From assembly GCA_024642565.1 (NCBI GenBank), contig JAHEAV010000005.1, forward strand, positions 75,488 to 122,651: DNA of 47,164 nucleotides, written 5' to 3'. Below, piece after piece: positions 36,437 through 44,699 of this stretch. Positions within the stretch are counted from its first letter, which is position 1. Each line of letters starts with the position of its first letter. The notes beneath the pieces were generated by a model. The model searched no databases and was not told where the DNA came from. It saw only the letters and a program-made list of their open reading frames with translations. This stretch comes from Erythrobacter sp. (GTDB taxonomy: Bacteria > Pseudomonadota > Alphaproteobacteria > Sphingomonadales > Sphingomonadaceae). A program made the translations under genes and the position numbers.

Positions 36437-37774
36437 CTATTGATGCCGATAGACGGCACGCTCATGCGAGAAAGCCTTGAACCCGAAATAGCCGTGATAG
36501 CTGCCCATCCCGCTCTGGTTGACCCCGCCGAAGGGCAGGTTGTTTTCAAGATAGTGGGAAAACACGCCGTTCACAGTCACTCCGCCCGATGATGTGCGGG
36601 CCAGAATCTTCTGAACATTGGCTTCGTTATTGCTGAAAATATACAGCGCTAGTGGCTTGTCGCGCGCCGAAACATAGCCGATTGCCTGATCCAGATCATC
36701 GTAGGTCATCACTGGCAAAACGGGTGCGAAAATCTCTTCCTGGAGGATTTCCATGTCTGGCGTTACATCCGTCAACATGGTCGGGCGAATAGTCAGATCG
36801 CTTTCTTCAAGCTCGCCGCCCACGGCGATTGTTGCGCCCTTCGCTACCGCATCATCGAACAGGGATTTGACCCGCCCGAAGTTGCCGGCATTGACGATCT
36901 GCGCAATGGCTTCTTTCTTGAACGTGCCGCTTTCGGAATAAAGGTTTTCACGCACCTTGGTTTGAAACGCACTGACAAGCTGGTCTTTATAGGCCTCTTT
37001 CACGAACACATAGTCGGGGCAGATACAGGCCTGGCCGCCGTTGAATTGCTTGGCATTGGCCAGCGCCTCGGCAATCTTGTCGATATCCGCGCCTTCATCG
37101 ATGATCACCGGGGATTTGCCGCCCAGCTCCAATGTAACACTGGCGAGGTGTTTTGCCGCTGCCGCCATTACGATCTTACCAACCCGAGTGCTACCGGTGA
37201 AGAAAATGTGGCTGAACGGCAATTCGAGCAGCGCCTCTGCGATGCTGACATCGCCTTCAAACAGAGCAACTTCATCCTCTTCGAAAACCTCGCGCACAAT
37301 CCTGCCAGCAATTTTTGCAGTGGCAGGGCAAAGGTCGGTCAGCTTGACCATGCAGCAGTTGCCTGCAGCAATCGCGGCAGCCAAGGGACCAAATGTCAGG
37401 CCCAACGGGAAATTCCATGGCCCGAGAATCAGGCAGACACCGCGCGCTTCATAGATGATTTGCGCGCTGTCGTCGGGATTTAGGGACGGGGTTACCTGGG
37501 TCGGGGCCATCCAGCTATCGAGGTTATCAATGTTGCGCTGGATGTTGGCAGTCACATTCAACACTTCAGTGATACGAATTTCCTGTTCCGGCTTTCGCGT
37601 ATCGGCCTGCACGGCTGCGATTATGTCATCCGCATGGGCCTCTACGGCGGCCTTCAGCTTGGTCAGCTTGGCCTTTCGCGCCTCCGCGCCGGAAGCTTTG
37701 ACATCCCATTGTCGAGCCTGCTGGAGGGCGAATATACGGGCAATATCGGATGGGTCGGTATGGCTGCTGGACAT
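36437..37774 (-). CDS. Aldehyde dehydrogenase, class 3-like
   Basis: 445 residues, the short ALDH3-type length. Catalytic residues: Asn121 in GPWNFP, Glu216 in LELGGKSP, Cys250 in NGGQACICPDY. The C-terminal FGGVNQSGMGSYHGYFGFKAFSH is typical. Two departures from the common pattern are visible: the cofactor-side KPSE motif reads KLTD, and a second cysteine (252) stands where Ala is usual. A membrane or hydrophobic C-terminal extension is absent. The substrate is unknown; medium- or long-chain aldehydes are usual for this class. It converges with RNase E and is related to, but clearly different from, the dehydrogenase at 20475-21911. Confidence 0.9.
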   Translation of the reverse strand: MSSSHTDPSDIARIFALQQARQWDVKASGAEARKAKLTKLKAAVEAHADDIIAAVQADTRKPEQEIRITEVLNVTANIQRNIDNLDSWMAPTQVTPSLNPDDSAQIIYEARGVCLILGPWNFPLGLTFGPLAAAIAAGNCCMVKLTDLCPATAKIAGRIVREVFEEDEVALFEGDVSIAEALLELPFSHIFFTGSTRVGKIVMAAAAKHLASVTLELGGKSPVIIDEGADIDKIAEALANAKQFNGGQACICPDYVFVKEAYKDQLVSAFQTKVRENLYSESGTFKKEAIAQIVNAGNFGRVKSLFDDAVAKGATIAVGGELEESDLTIRPTMLTDVTPDMEILQEEIFAPVLPVMTYDDLDQAIGYVSARDKPLALYIFSNNEANVQKILARTSSGGVTVNGVFSHYLENNLPFGGVNQSGMGSYHGYFGFKAFSHERAVYRHQ

Positions 37775-37856
37775 GCATATTCCATTTTGGCTGGGGCTGA
37801 TATTTCGTCATCTCTAATGCGTATGGCACTTGCAAGACAAGCGCCTGCGCGATGCG

Positions 37857-38489
37857 CTATCCTTCCTTCATCGCTGCGCCCCATTCCATCCATCCGGCCC
37901 AACGCGGGGTCTTGGGCGCATATTCCGCACCCATCGGCTGCACCACGAAACCCGCTGCACTGACCGCGCTGGAAATCGGACGAGTCAGATGACACCCCCC
38001 GGCAAAGGGCTTCCACCACGGCTCAATCCGGGCCTGCCATTTCGCAACATCGGCATCGGGAGCCCGCCCATGTTCCAGGAACAGGAGAGTGCCGCCAGGC
38101 CGCAAAATTCGGCGCATTTCCTTAAGAGCCTGGTGCTGGTCCTGCACCGAGCACAGAGTATAAGTGCAAACCACCGTGTCGAAGCTTTCGTCGCCAAACG
38201 GGATCGCTTCCCCCACGCCTTCACGAATGTCGGCCTTCCAGCCCTTCTTCTCTGCCTCTGCCTTGGCATAGCCGAGCAATTTCGCGCCCGGATCAATTCC
38301 CGCGTAGCTGGTAATTGCCGCGGCATTGTAAAATTGCTGGTTGATCCCGCCCCCACAGCCCATTTCGAAAACATCGCCTCTGGCCTGCGGAATCAGCTTG
38401 CTGCGCAGCTTCATTATTGGCGGAGCGCCGCAGCAGAATTTGATCATACGCGGAACCCCGTGCCGGTCCCACCAACTCGCCAAACCCAT
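37857..38489 (-). CDS. Class I methyltransferase, METTL7/TMT1-like
   Basis: 210 residues. The methyltransferase core has motif I FEMGCGGGINQQFY, an acidic residue in GIDPGAKLL, DTVVCTYTLCSV and LRPGGTLLFLEHG. The C-terminal pattern EPWWKPFAGGCHLTRPISSAVSAAGF resembles METTL7-type methyltransferases (human members methylate thiols), here judged by eye. The N-terminus (MGLASWWDRHGVPRMIKFCCG) lacks the long membrane anchor of the animal proteins. The frame extends upstream to 38612 inside the divergent gene, so I chose the ATG at 38489. It shares a 61-base divergent promoter region with a haloalkane dehalogenase. Confidence 0.85.
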   Translation of the reverse strand: MGLASWWDRHGVPRMIKFCCGAPPIMKLRSKLIPQARGDVFEMGCGGGINQQFYNAAAITSYAGIDPGAKLLGYAKAEAEKKGWKADIREGVGEAIPFGDESFDTVVCTYTLCSVQDQHQALKEMRRILRPGGTLLFLEHGRAPDADVAKWQARIEPWWKPFAGGCHLTRPISSAVSAAGFVVQPMGAEYAPKTPRWAGWMEWGAAMKEG

Positions 38490-38550
38490 CGCTTGCCCTT
38501 CCCATCGCCCCGTCTCTTCGGCATCATGCCCCGCGACGAGAGGAATTGCC

Positions 38551-39444
38551 ATGTCCGAAATCATCCGTACCCCTGACGAGCGATTTGCCGACCTGCCGGA
38601 TTTTCCCTTCACACCGCATTATTATGAACTGAAGGATCTGCTGCGCGTCCATTATGTCGACGAAGGCCCGCGCGATGCACCCGTGGTCCTGATGATGCAC
38701 GGTGAACCAAGCTGGAGCTTTCTGTACCGCAAGATGATTGGTCCAGTGGTCGCGGCAGGTTACCGTGTGCTCGCACCAGATCTGATCGGCTTCGGCCGGT
38801 CGGACAAACCAGCAGACAAGAACGCATTTACCTATGCCGGGCATGTAGCCTGGATGCAGGAATGGTTCGAAGCGATGAAGATCGAACAGGTGCTGCTTGC
38901 ATGCCAGGATTGGGGCTCCTTGATTGGACTGCGGCTGGTGGCTGCCATGCCGGAGAAATTCGCGGGCGTGGTGCTGTCCAATGGCGGTCTGCCCGCGGGG
39001 CAGGACCCACCAAAGGCCTTCGCTGCCTGGCGCACCTTTGCCAAGGTTAGTCCAGTTTTCCCGATTGGCGGACTGATCCAGAAGGCAACCAAGACCGAGC
39101 TGACCGATGCCGAGGTTGCCGCTTACGATGCGCCATTCCCTAACCGTGCCAGCAAGGCCGCTGCGCGCGTTTTTCCTGCGCTGGTTCCGCTGGGGCCGAA
39201 CGAAGCCGTGCCCGACCAGCTGGCGGCATGGCAAGTGCTCGAAACCTTTGAACGGCCCTTCACCTGCTGCTTCAGCGATGGCGACCCGATCACCAAAGGC
39301 GGGGATGCTCCTTTCAAGGAGCGGATTCCAGGGGCGAGGCACACGCTTCACCGGACTCTGAAAGGCGGCCATTTCATCCAGGAGGATGACCCGGAGGGGT
39401 TCGTCAAGGCGATACTGGACACGGCAAAATTGGCGGGGGTTTAA
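38551..39444 (+). CDS. Haloalkane dehalogenase (HLD-I type)
   Basis: 297 residues of the alpha/beta-hydrolase fold, in pattern close to DhlA. It would hydrolyse haloalkanes to alcohol and halide. Visible residues: HGEPSWSFLYRKM (oxyanion loop), nucleophile Asp120 followed by the halide-binding Trp121 in ACQDWGS, cap-domain Trp160 in AAWRTF, acid Asp245 in FSDGDPIT, and His274 in GGHFIQEDDPE. The nucleophile elbow reads DWGS where most members have DWGG. The true substrate is unknown; related proteins include epoxide hydrolase-like enzymes, but the paired tryptophans favour dehalogenase. The start is the ATG at 38551 after an AGAGGAA ribosome-binding site. Confidence 0.88.
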   Translation: MSEIIRTPDERFADLPDFPFTPHYYELKDLLRVHYVDEGPRDAPVVLMMHGEPSWSFLYRKMIGPVVAAGYRVLAPDLIGFGRSDKPADKNAFTYAGHVAWMQEWFEAMKIEQVLLACQDWGSLIGLRLVAAMPEKFAGVVLSNGGLPAGQDPPKAFAAWRTFAKVSPVFPIGGLIQKATKTELTDAEVAAYDAPFPNRASKAAARVFPALVPLGPNEAVPDQLAAWQVLETFERPFTCCFSDGDPITKGGDAPFKERIPGARHTLHRTLKGGHFIQEDDPEGFVKAILDTAKLAGV

Positions 39445-39461
39445 GCAAGCCTGCGTTCCGG

Positions 39462-40199
39462 TCAGTCCGGCAAACGCTTTCCTGCCCAGTCGAATACCCC
39501 GCCGCTATCTTGCGGTCCCAAGCCATCGAGCACTGTCAGCATACGTGTCGCCGCACCATGCGCCGAGGTCAGCTGACCTTCAGGCAAGCTTCTCTGGAAC
39601 GGCTTGGATAGCGCGGTATCAACTGTCCCCGGATGCAATCCGGCCACAACCGCCTGCTTATGGGTCCGAGCCAATTCTATGGCGAAGTTGCGGATAAGCA
39701 TATTTAGCGCAGCCTTGGACGCGCGGTAGGAATGCCATCCGCCGATCTGGTTATCCCCGATAGAGCCGACCCTTGCCGAGAGCGCAGCAAATACGCTCCG
39801 TCCCTCGCGTGGCAGCAGCGGCAGCATGTGTTTGGCGATCAGCGCCGGTCCGATGGTGTTAAGTCGGAACGCGGCTTCGATCGCAGCGGCATCCAGATGG
39901 CGATAGCTGCGCTCAGGTTCGATCGCATTTTCTCCGGCTCCATCCGGAAGGGTCAGTACGCCGGTGGTGACGATAATCAGGTCTGGCGAATCGCCCGCCA
40001 TTTGCTTCGCCGCTGCCGAAATGCTGGCTTCGTCGGTCAGATCGAAGGAGAACGGGATCAGGCCTGGCTTGGTGGGACAAGTCCCCGCCCGCGATCCCGC
40101 ATAGATTCGGGCCACGCCGTCTGCCGCCAAAGCTTCGCACAAGGCCGCGCCAATGCCGCCACTTGCCCCGAATATTGCTGCGACTTTGCCCCGGTGCAT
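39462..40199 (-). CDS. Short-chain dehydrogenase/reductase
   Basis: 245 residues of the SDR family. The cofactor motif GASGGIG is at residues 10-16, the catalytic Ser lies in ALSARVGSIGDN and the catalytic pair in SYRASKAAL (YxxxK). The pattern HPGTVDTALSKPF following the active site is typical for the C-factor/CsgA-like subgroup. The substrate is unknown. It is convergent with the dehalogenase (17 bases between stops) and divergent from sdhB. Confidence 0.9.
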   Translation of the reverse strand: MHRGKVAAIFGASGGIGAALCEALAADGVARIYAGSRAGTCPTKPGLIPFSFDLTDEASISAAAKQMAGDSPDLIIVTTGVLTLPDGAGENAIEPERSYRHLDAAAIEAAFRLNTIGPALIAKHMLPLLPREGRSVFAALSARVGSIGDNQIGGWHSYRASKAALNMLIRNFAIELARTHKQAVVAGLHPGTVDTALSKPFQRSLPEGQLTSAHGAATRMLTVLDGLGPQDSGGVFDWAGKRLPD

Positions 40200-40375
40200 T
40201 GCGTACCAACCTACTCCAATCCTGAAGGGTTAACCGATGGCAGGGTCTCTTCTTCTCTGCAATCGCCGGGTCCGCGGCATCATCATGGAATGATCGGAAC
40301 AGCGAAGCGGGCTATTTACGCAGGTATCTTGCTTCGCGTTCAACTCCTATGCGCAATTTGGCAACATCGCCGACC

Positions 40376-40403
40376 TTGCCCTCACGGTGAATGACGCTAG
40401 ATA
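40376..40403 (+). promoter_or_regulatory. Possible sdhB promoter
   Basis: TTGCCC at 40376-40381 and TAGATA at 40398-40403 are spaced by 16 bases and resemble -35 and -10 boxes, with the sdhB ATG about 30 bases downstream and a GGAAAG ribosome-binding site in between. The rest of the 234-base gap between the SDR gene and sdhB shows no other clear signal. Confidence 0.35.
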
Positions 40404-40433
40404 GAACCCGCACACCACACGGAAAGCAGACAG

Positions 40434-41216
40434 ATGGCCACTTTCACCCTCCCGAAGAACTCGAAAATCAACGGTAAGGGACGCACCCATAGTGCCGCCG
40501 GCGCGGCGCGCGTGCAGAAATTCAAAATCTATCGCTACGATCCCGATAGCGGTGAAAACCCCCGCTACGACACGTTCGAAATCGATCGCGACCAATGTGG
40601 GCCTATGGTGTTGGACGCACTGATCAAGATCAAGAACGAGATCGACCCGACGCTCACATTCCGCCGCAGCTGCCGTGAAGGGATTTGCGGGTCGTGCTCG
40701 ATGAATTTGAATGGTACGAACGGTCTTGCCTGCACCACAGCCATGGATGATCTGAAGGGCGAAATTCGCATCACTCCGTTACCGCACATGGAAGTGATCA
40801 AGGATCTTGTTCCGGATTTCACCCATTTCTATGCGCAATACGCCTCGATCCGGCCATGGCTGCAAACGGTCTCACCTACGCCATCGGGTAAGGAAAGGCT
40901 GCAAAGCCCCGCACAACGCGAACAGCTTGACGGTTTGTACGAATGCATCCTGTGCGCCTGTTGCTCCACATCCTGCCCGTCCTATTGGTGGAATTCGGAT
41001 AAATTCCTCGGACCCGCGATCTTGCTCCAAGCCTATCGCTGGCTGGCGGACAGCCGCGACGAAATGACGGGTGAAAGGCTTGACGATCTCGAAGATCCCT
41101 TCCGCCTCTATCGTTGCCACACGATCATGAATTGCGCGAACGTTTGCCCCAAGGGCCTCAGCCCGGCCAAGGCAATTGCCGAAACCAAGAAGATGATGGC
41201 CGAACGGCACATCTGA
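40434..41216 (+). CDS. sdhB: Succinate dehydrogenase iron-sulfur subunit
   Basis: 260 residues. SdhB passes electrons from FAD in SdhA to quinone through three clusters. The [2Fe-2S] site ([15 protein letters not shown] and LACTT), the [4Fe-4S] site ([12 protein letters not shown]) and the [3Fe-4S] site ([14 protein letters not shown]) are all intact; the quinone-site SYWWN segment is also present. The usual partners sdhC, sdhD and sdhA are not in the 7 kb on either side. It starts an apparent four-gene transcript with a thioesterase, zapE and a membrane protein. Confidence 0.96.
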   Translation: MATFTLPKNSKINGKGRTHSAAGAARVQKFKIYRYDPDSGENPRYDTFEIDRDQCGPMVLDALIKIKNEIDPTLTFRRSCREGICGSCSMNLNGTNGLACTTAMDDLKGEIRITPLPHMEVIKDLVPDFTHFYAQYASIRPWLQTVSPTPSGKERLQSPAQREQLDGLYECILCACCSTSCPSYWWNSDKFLGPAILLQAYRWLADSRDEMTGERLDDLEDPFRLYRCHTIMNCANVCPKGLSPAKAIAETKKMMAERHI

Positions 41217-41219
41217 TCC

Positions 41220-41678
41220 GTGGCGGACGACGACAAGTATTTCGAATATCGGGAACATCCTGCGCACCCCGGCTGGTTCACCTGGAACCTGAAGGATCAG
41301 ACCCGATTCAATGCGGTGGTTATGGGCGAACTGATCGTGCGCACTGAAGGCGACAAATGTCGCCTGCGGATGTTCCCCGAACGCAAGCACACAAATCTGC
41401 AGGAAATGATTCATGGCGCAGCCACGCTCTCGCTGATCGATATTTCCCTGTTCGCAGCCATGCGCACGCTGACCACGGGGGAGCCCGGCCCTGCAGTAAC
41501 ATTGGAACTTTCGACCCAGTTCATTGGCGCCGGCAAGGTCGATGAACCGATGGATGCCGTGGTGTGGATCGTGCGTGAGACTGGTCGGCTCCTTTTCCTG
41601 CGCGGCGATGTTGAACAGGGTTCACACAAGGTGGCGGCCTTTTCCGGCATCGTGCGCAAGGCATCCATCAGGCAATGA
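41220..41678 (+). CDS. PaaI-type thioesterase (hotdog fold)
   Basis: 152 residues with the hotdog-fold thioesterase signature HGAATLSLIDISLFAAM, in which the Asp of the central helix is a likely catalytic residue, and the family-typical LELSTQFIGAG strand. It probably hydrolyses an acyl- or aryl-CoA; the substrate is unknown. The start is GTG three bases after the sdhB stop, and the stop overlaps the zapE start (ATGA), so all three are translated together. Confidence 0.87.
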   Translation: MADDDKYFEYREHPAHPGWFTWNLKDQTRFNAVVMGELIVRTEGDKCRLRMFPERKHTNLQEMIHGAATLSLIDISLFAAMRTLTTGEPGPAVTLELSTQFIGAGKVDEPMDAVVWIVRETGRLLFLRGDVEQGSHKVAAFSGIVRKASIRQ

Positions 41679-42793
41679 CCGGTATTCTGGCGCGTTATGA
41701 AGCGCTGATCGCGGCAGGTGAATTGCGGACCGATCCGGCGCAGCGCAAAGCGGCAGAGCGGCTGGACCAGTTGCAGCGGCAAATCGAAACCACGCGGAAC
41801 AAGGGTGGGTTCCTTGCCAGCCTTTTTGGCGACAAGACCAAGCAGCCGCGCGGGATTTACATGTGGGGCGGCGTGGGGCGCGGCAAATCAATGCTGATGG
41901 ACCTGTTTCACGACAGCCTCGACATTAAGACCAAACGGCGCGTCCACTTCCATGCTTTCATGTTGGAAGTTGATGGAATGATCCGGGAAGAAAGGCGGCG
42001 TGAAGCCGGTGACCCGATTGCGCCGGTGGCGGCAAAACTGGCGGCGAATATCCACTGCCTCGCCTTCGACGAGATGGTGGTGAACAACACCGCAGATGCG
42101 GCAATCATGAGCCGGCTGTTTACAGCCCTCATCCGTGATCACAAAGTAGTGGTTGTCGCCACTTCAAACCGCCCGCCAGAGGATCTCTACAAGGATGGGC
42201 TCAATCGGTCTTTGTTCCTGCCATTCATCGATCTGATCCAGTCCGAACTCGACGTGTTGCCGCTGACCGGCCCGCTGGATTATCGGCTCGAACGTCTGGG
42301 CGGGATCGCAACCTGGCATACTCCGCTAGGCGATGCAGCCACCGCGCAAGTGCGCGAAGCTTTTTTCCGCCTGACGGATTACAGACCCGAGGATGCGGCC
42401 CATGTCCCGTCGACCGAACTGCAGCTAGGTTCAGCGCGCAGTTTGCATGTACCCAAGAGCCTTAAGGGTGTGGCGGTTTTCAGCTTCAAACGCCTGTGCG
42501 CAGAAAATCGCGGCGCCGCCGATTATCTCGCCATAGCCCATGCGTATCACACAATAATTGTCGTCGGTATTCCGCGAATGGTCCCAGATAATCGCAATGA
42601 AGCAATCCGTTTCACCAAACTGATTGATGCTCTTTACGAAAACCGGGTAAAACTGTTCGCAACAGCCGATGCCGAACCTGCAATGCTGTATCAGGCCGGT
42701 GATGGCAGTTTCGAATTCGAGCGGACAGTGAGCCGCCTGATCGAAATGCAATCGGCTGACTACATGGCGCTTGGACATGGAGACGAAGGGTGA
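41675..42793 (+). CDS. zapE: Cell division protein ZapE / AFG1-like ATPase
   Basis: 372 residues of the AFG1/ZapE AAA-type ATPase family. The Walker A motif is GGVGRGKSMLMD, Walker B is in LAFDEMVV, and VVATSNRPPEDLYKDGLNR is a family hallmark. In E. coli, ZapE binds FtsZ and affects Z-ring dynamics; the mitochondrial homologue Afg1 acts in respiratory-chain quality control. Its position after sdhB would fit either role and is common in alphaproteobacteria (general knowledge). The start overlaps the thioesterase, the stop overlaps the next gene. Confidence 0.94.
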   Translation: MTGILARYEALIAAGELRTDPAQRKAAERLDQLQRQIETTRNKGGFLASLFGDKTKQPRGIYMWGGVGRGKSMLMDLFHDSLDIKTKRRVHFHAFMLEVDGMIREERRREAGDPIAPVAAKLAANIHCLAFDEMVVNNTADAAIMSRLFTALIRDHKVVVVATSNRPPEDLYKDGLNRSLFLPFIDLIQSELDVLPLTGPLDYRLERLGGIATWHTPLGDAATAQVREAFFRLTDYRPEDAAHVPSTELQLGSARSLHVPKSLKGVAVFSFKRLCAENRGAADYLAIAHAYHTIIVVGIPRMVPDNRNEAIRFTKLIDALYENRVKLFATADAEPAMLYQAGDGSFEFERTVSRLIEMQSADYMALGHGDEG

Positions 42794-43578
42794 ACGGCAA
42801 CGGGAATTCACTAAGCGCGGACGAAGTGCTGAGCAAGGTTCCGGCAGTTACCCTGGGCTTCTGGATCATCAAGATCTTGTGCACCACACTTGGCGAAACC
42901 GGCGGCGATACGCTGTCGATGACCTATGATCTTGGCTACCTTGCCAGCAGCGCGCTGTTTCTGGTTCCCCTGGTCGTGCTCGTATGGGCGCAGATCACTG
43001 CGCGTAAATTCCATCCCTGGCTTTATTGGGCCACAATCATCGCCTCAACTACGGCAGGTACAACCTTCGCCGATTTTGCAACCCGCTCCATAGGGATCGG
43101 CTATCCTGGCGGATCGACCTTACTGCTCGGTCTAGTGCTGGCCTCGCTGTTCATTTGGCATCGAACGCTGGGCAGCGTTTCGGTCAACCGGATTGCCAGC
43201 GTTCCCGCCGAAATATTCTATTGGGCGACCATCACGCTGTCGCAGACACTCGGCACCGCACTGGGCGACTGGATCGCTGACGGCAGTCTCGGCTATCTGG
43301 GGGCAGCGGGTGTCTTTTCCGCAGCACTGCTGGCCGTGGCGCTGCTCTATCGCTTTTCCAGCGTCAGCCATGTCGGGCTATTTTGGGCGGCGTTTATTCT
43401 CACTCGTCCGCTCGGCGCCACGGTTGGTGATTTTCTAGACAAGCCCTTGGCCAAGGGCGGGCTCGATTTCAGCCGGCCACTGGCGTCCGCGGTTTTAGCG
43501 GCAGCAATAGTGCTTTTGATCTTGCTGCTACCGCAGCGCGCTGGCAGCTACACCGCCACAACAGACAAAAAAGCCTGA
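42790..43578 (+). CDS. COG4705-like membrane protein with four internal repeats
   Basis: 262 residues, strongly hydrophobic, with about eight membrane helices. It has four repeated units, each containing a pattern like T-x-x-G-x-x-x-x-D in a helix followed by a glycine-rich loop: TTLGETGGD, TTAGTTFAD, QTLGTALGD and RPLGATVGD. This layout matches uncharacterised membrane-anchored proteins of the COG4705 type, whose function I cannot state. The conserved Asp in each repeat suggests an ion path or binding site (inference). It starts with GTG overlapping the zapE stop (GTGA). The stop lies two bases from the stop of the convergent RpfF-like gene. Confidence 0.82.
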   Translation: MNGNGNSLSADEVLSKVPAVTLGFWIIKILCTTLGETGGDTLSMTYDLGYLASSALFLVPLVVLVWAQITARKFHPWLYWATIIASTTAGTTFADFATRSIGIGYPGGSTLLLGLVLASLFIWHRTLGSVSVNRIASVPAEIFYWATITLSQTLGTALGDWIADGSLGYLGAAGVFSAALLAVALLYRFSSVSHVGLFWAAFILTRPLGATVGDFLDKPLAKGGLDFSRPLASAVLAAAIVLLILLLPQRAGSYTATTDKKA

Positions 43579-43580
43579 AA

Positions 43581-44540
43581 TCAAGCGGCGTCAGCCAACC
43601 TTTGCTGCGCCGATGTCAACCGGCTCATCACCTTGAGATCCTGTTCGCGCAATTGCAGCGCAGCATCAGCCCACAATTCGGTAATGCGGTTGAGTTCTGC
43701 CAGTTCCAGATTCCATACGGTCTTGGTTGCTTTCCGTGCATTGACCAGTCCGGCATGGCGGCGATCCGATTTCTTGATGAAATCCCGTGCAGCGTTCAGC
43801 CCTTCGCCATTTTCGGCAAGATGCTGAACGATCCCCAGATCATACATTTCTTCCGCGGAATAGGTCTGATTGGAAACAATCAGCCGGTCCGCCACGGCGC
43901 TGCCCACCTTGCGGGACAACAAGGCATGCGCCCCCATTCCGGGGAACAGGCCGAACATTACCTCTGGCAAGCCAAAGGTCGCGCCGCGTTCCGCGATAAT
44001 GTAATCGAATGACAGAAGTGCTTCGAACCCGCCGCCCAGCGCTGTCCCTTCGACCAGACCAATAGTCAGCATCGGGATGTCGAGTGTGGCAATGTTGCGG
44101 TGCAGGATGGCGCAGCAACGATGGCCGTAATGCACCAGCGCATCACGATCCTGATCGCGAATAAGGCGATGAAATAATTCAAGATCGCCACCGAAGCAAA
44201 AAACACCGGGCGCACGGCTGCCGAGAATTAGATAACGCAGCGGCACCTTGCCCGGCCCGAAGCCTTCGGAAATGAATTTTTGCCAATTTTCGAAATCGGC
44301 CAACATTGTCGGGGTGAAGCTGGGCCGTCCATCCGGCCGCATGTAACTCCACAGCGCCTGATACTGGTCATCATACAGCACATCGATTTCTTTGAGGGCC
44401 AGCAACTGCCTTGGGATCGCCGAATGGAGGGCGCTTTCGGCGAGAAGATGTGCATCCCCCTCACCAAAATTCATTACCGAATTTGAACTCCCGTCCACGT
44501 CCGCAGACTCCCTCTGAAGCCCGGTGCCCAACCGATCCAT
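43581..44540 (-). CDS. RpfF-like crotonase (DSF-type signal synthase homologue)
   Basis: 319 residues of the crotonase superfamily, most like RpfF, the enzyme that makes diffusible signal factor (cis-2-unsaturated fatty acids) from acyl-ACP. Both catalytic glutamates are in place, 20 residues apart as in RpfF: Glu173 in TALGGGFEALLS and Glu193 in FGLPEVMFGLFPGMGAH. Other shared patterns are FGGDLELFHRLIR, the TYSAEEMYDLGIV segment and the C-terminal RITELWADAALQLREQ. A ~40-residue polar N-terminus precedes the domain; a later ATG at 44474 is possible. No rpfC/rpfG sensor genes are visible. It lies 159 bases downstream of the XrtA-type asparagine synthase on the same strand. Confidence 0.85.
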   Translation of the reverse strand: MDRLGTGLQRESADVDGSSNSVMNFGEGDAHLLAESALHSAIPRQLLALKEIDVLYDDQYQALWSYMRPDGRPSFTPTMLADFENWQKFISEGFGPGKVPLRYLILGSRAPGVFCFGGDLELFHRLIRDQDRDALVHYGHRCCAILHRNIATLDIPMLTIGLVEGTALGGGFEALLSFDYIIAERGATFGLPEVMFGLFPGMGAHALLSRKVGSAVADRLIVSNQTYSAEEMYDLGIVQHLAENGEGLNAARDFIKKSDRRHAGLVNARKATKTVWNLELAELNRITELWADAALQLREQDLKVMSRLTSAQQRLADAA

Positions 44541-44699
44541 TTGCGACCCCTAACCCATTTTCACCAGCCTGTTTTCGACCTTTAATCGAATCTAGGCCAC
44601 CAAAGAGTCGCTTGGCAATCAAATAATTGCGAGGCCGTGTTGCGGAATGTCCCTAAACAGGTCGGGTCGGTGCATTGACCGACTCCCGGCCGTAGACTG

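Noticed and set aside
44541-44699. Inverted repeat GTCGGT/ACCGAC (44666-44683) after the amidotransferase gene as a terminator
   Set aside because: Only a 6-bp stem and no T-tract in the direction of transcription; left unassigned.
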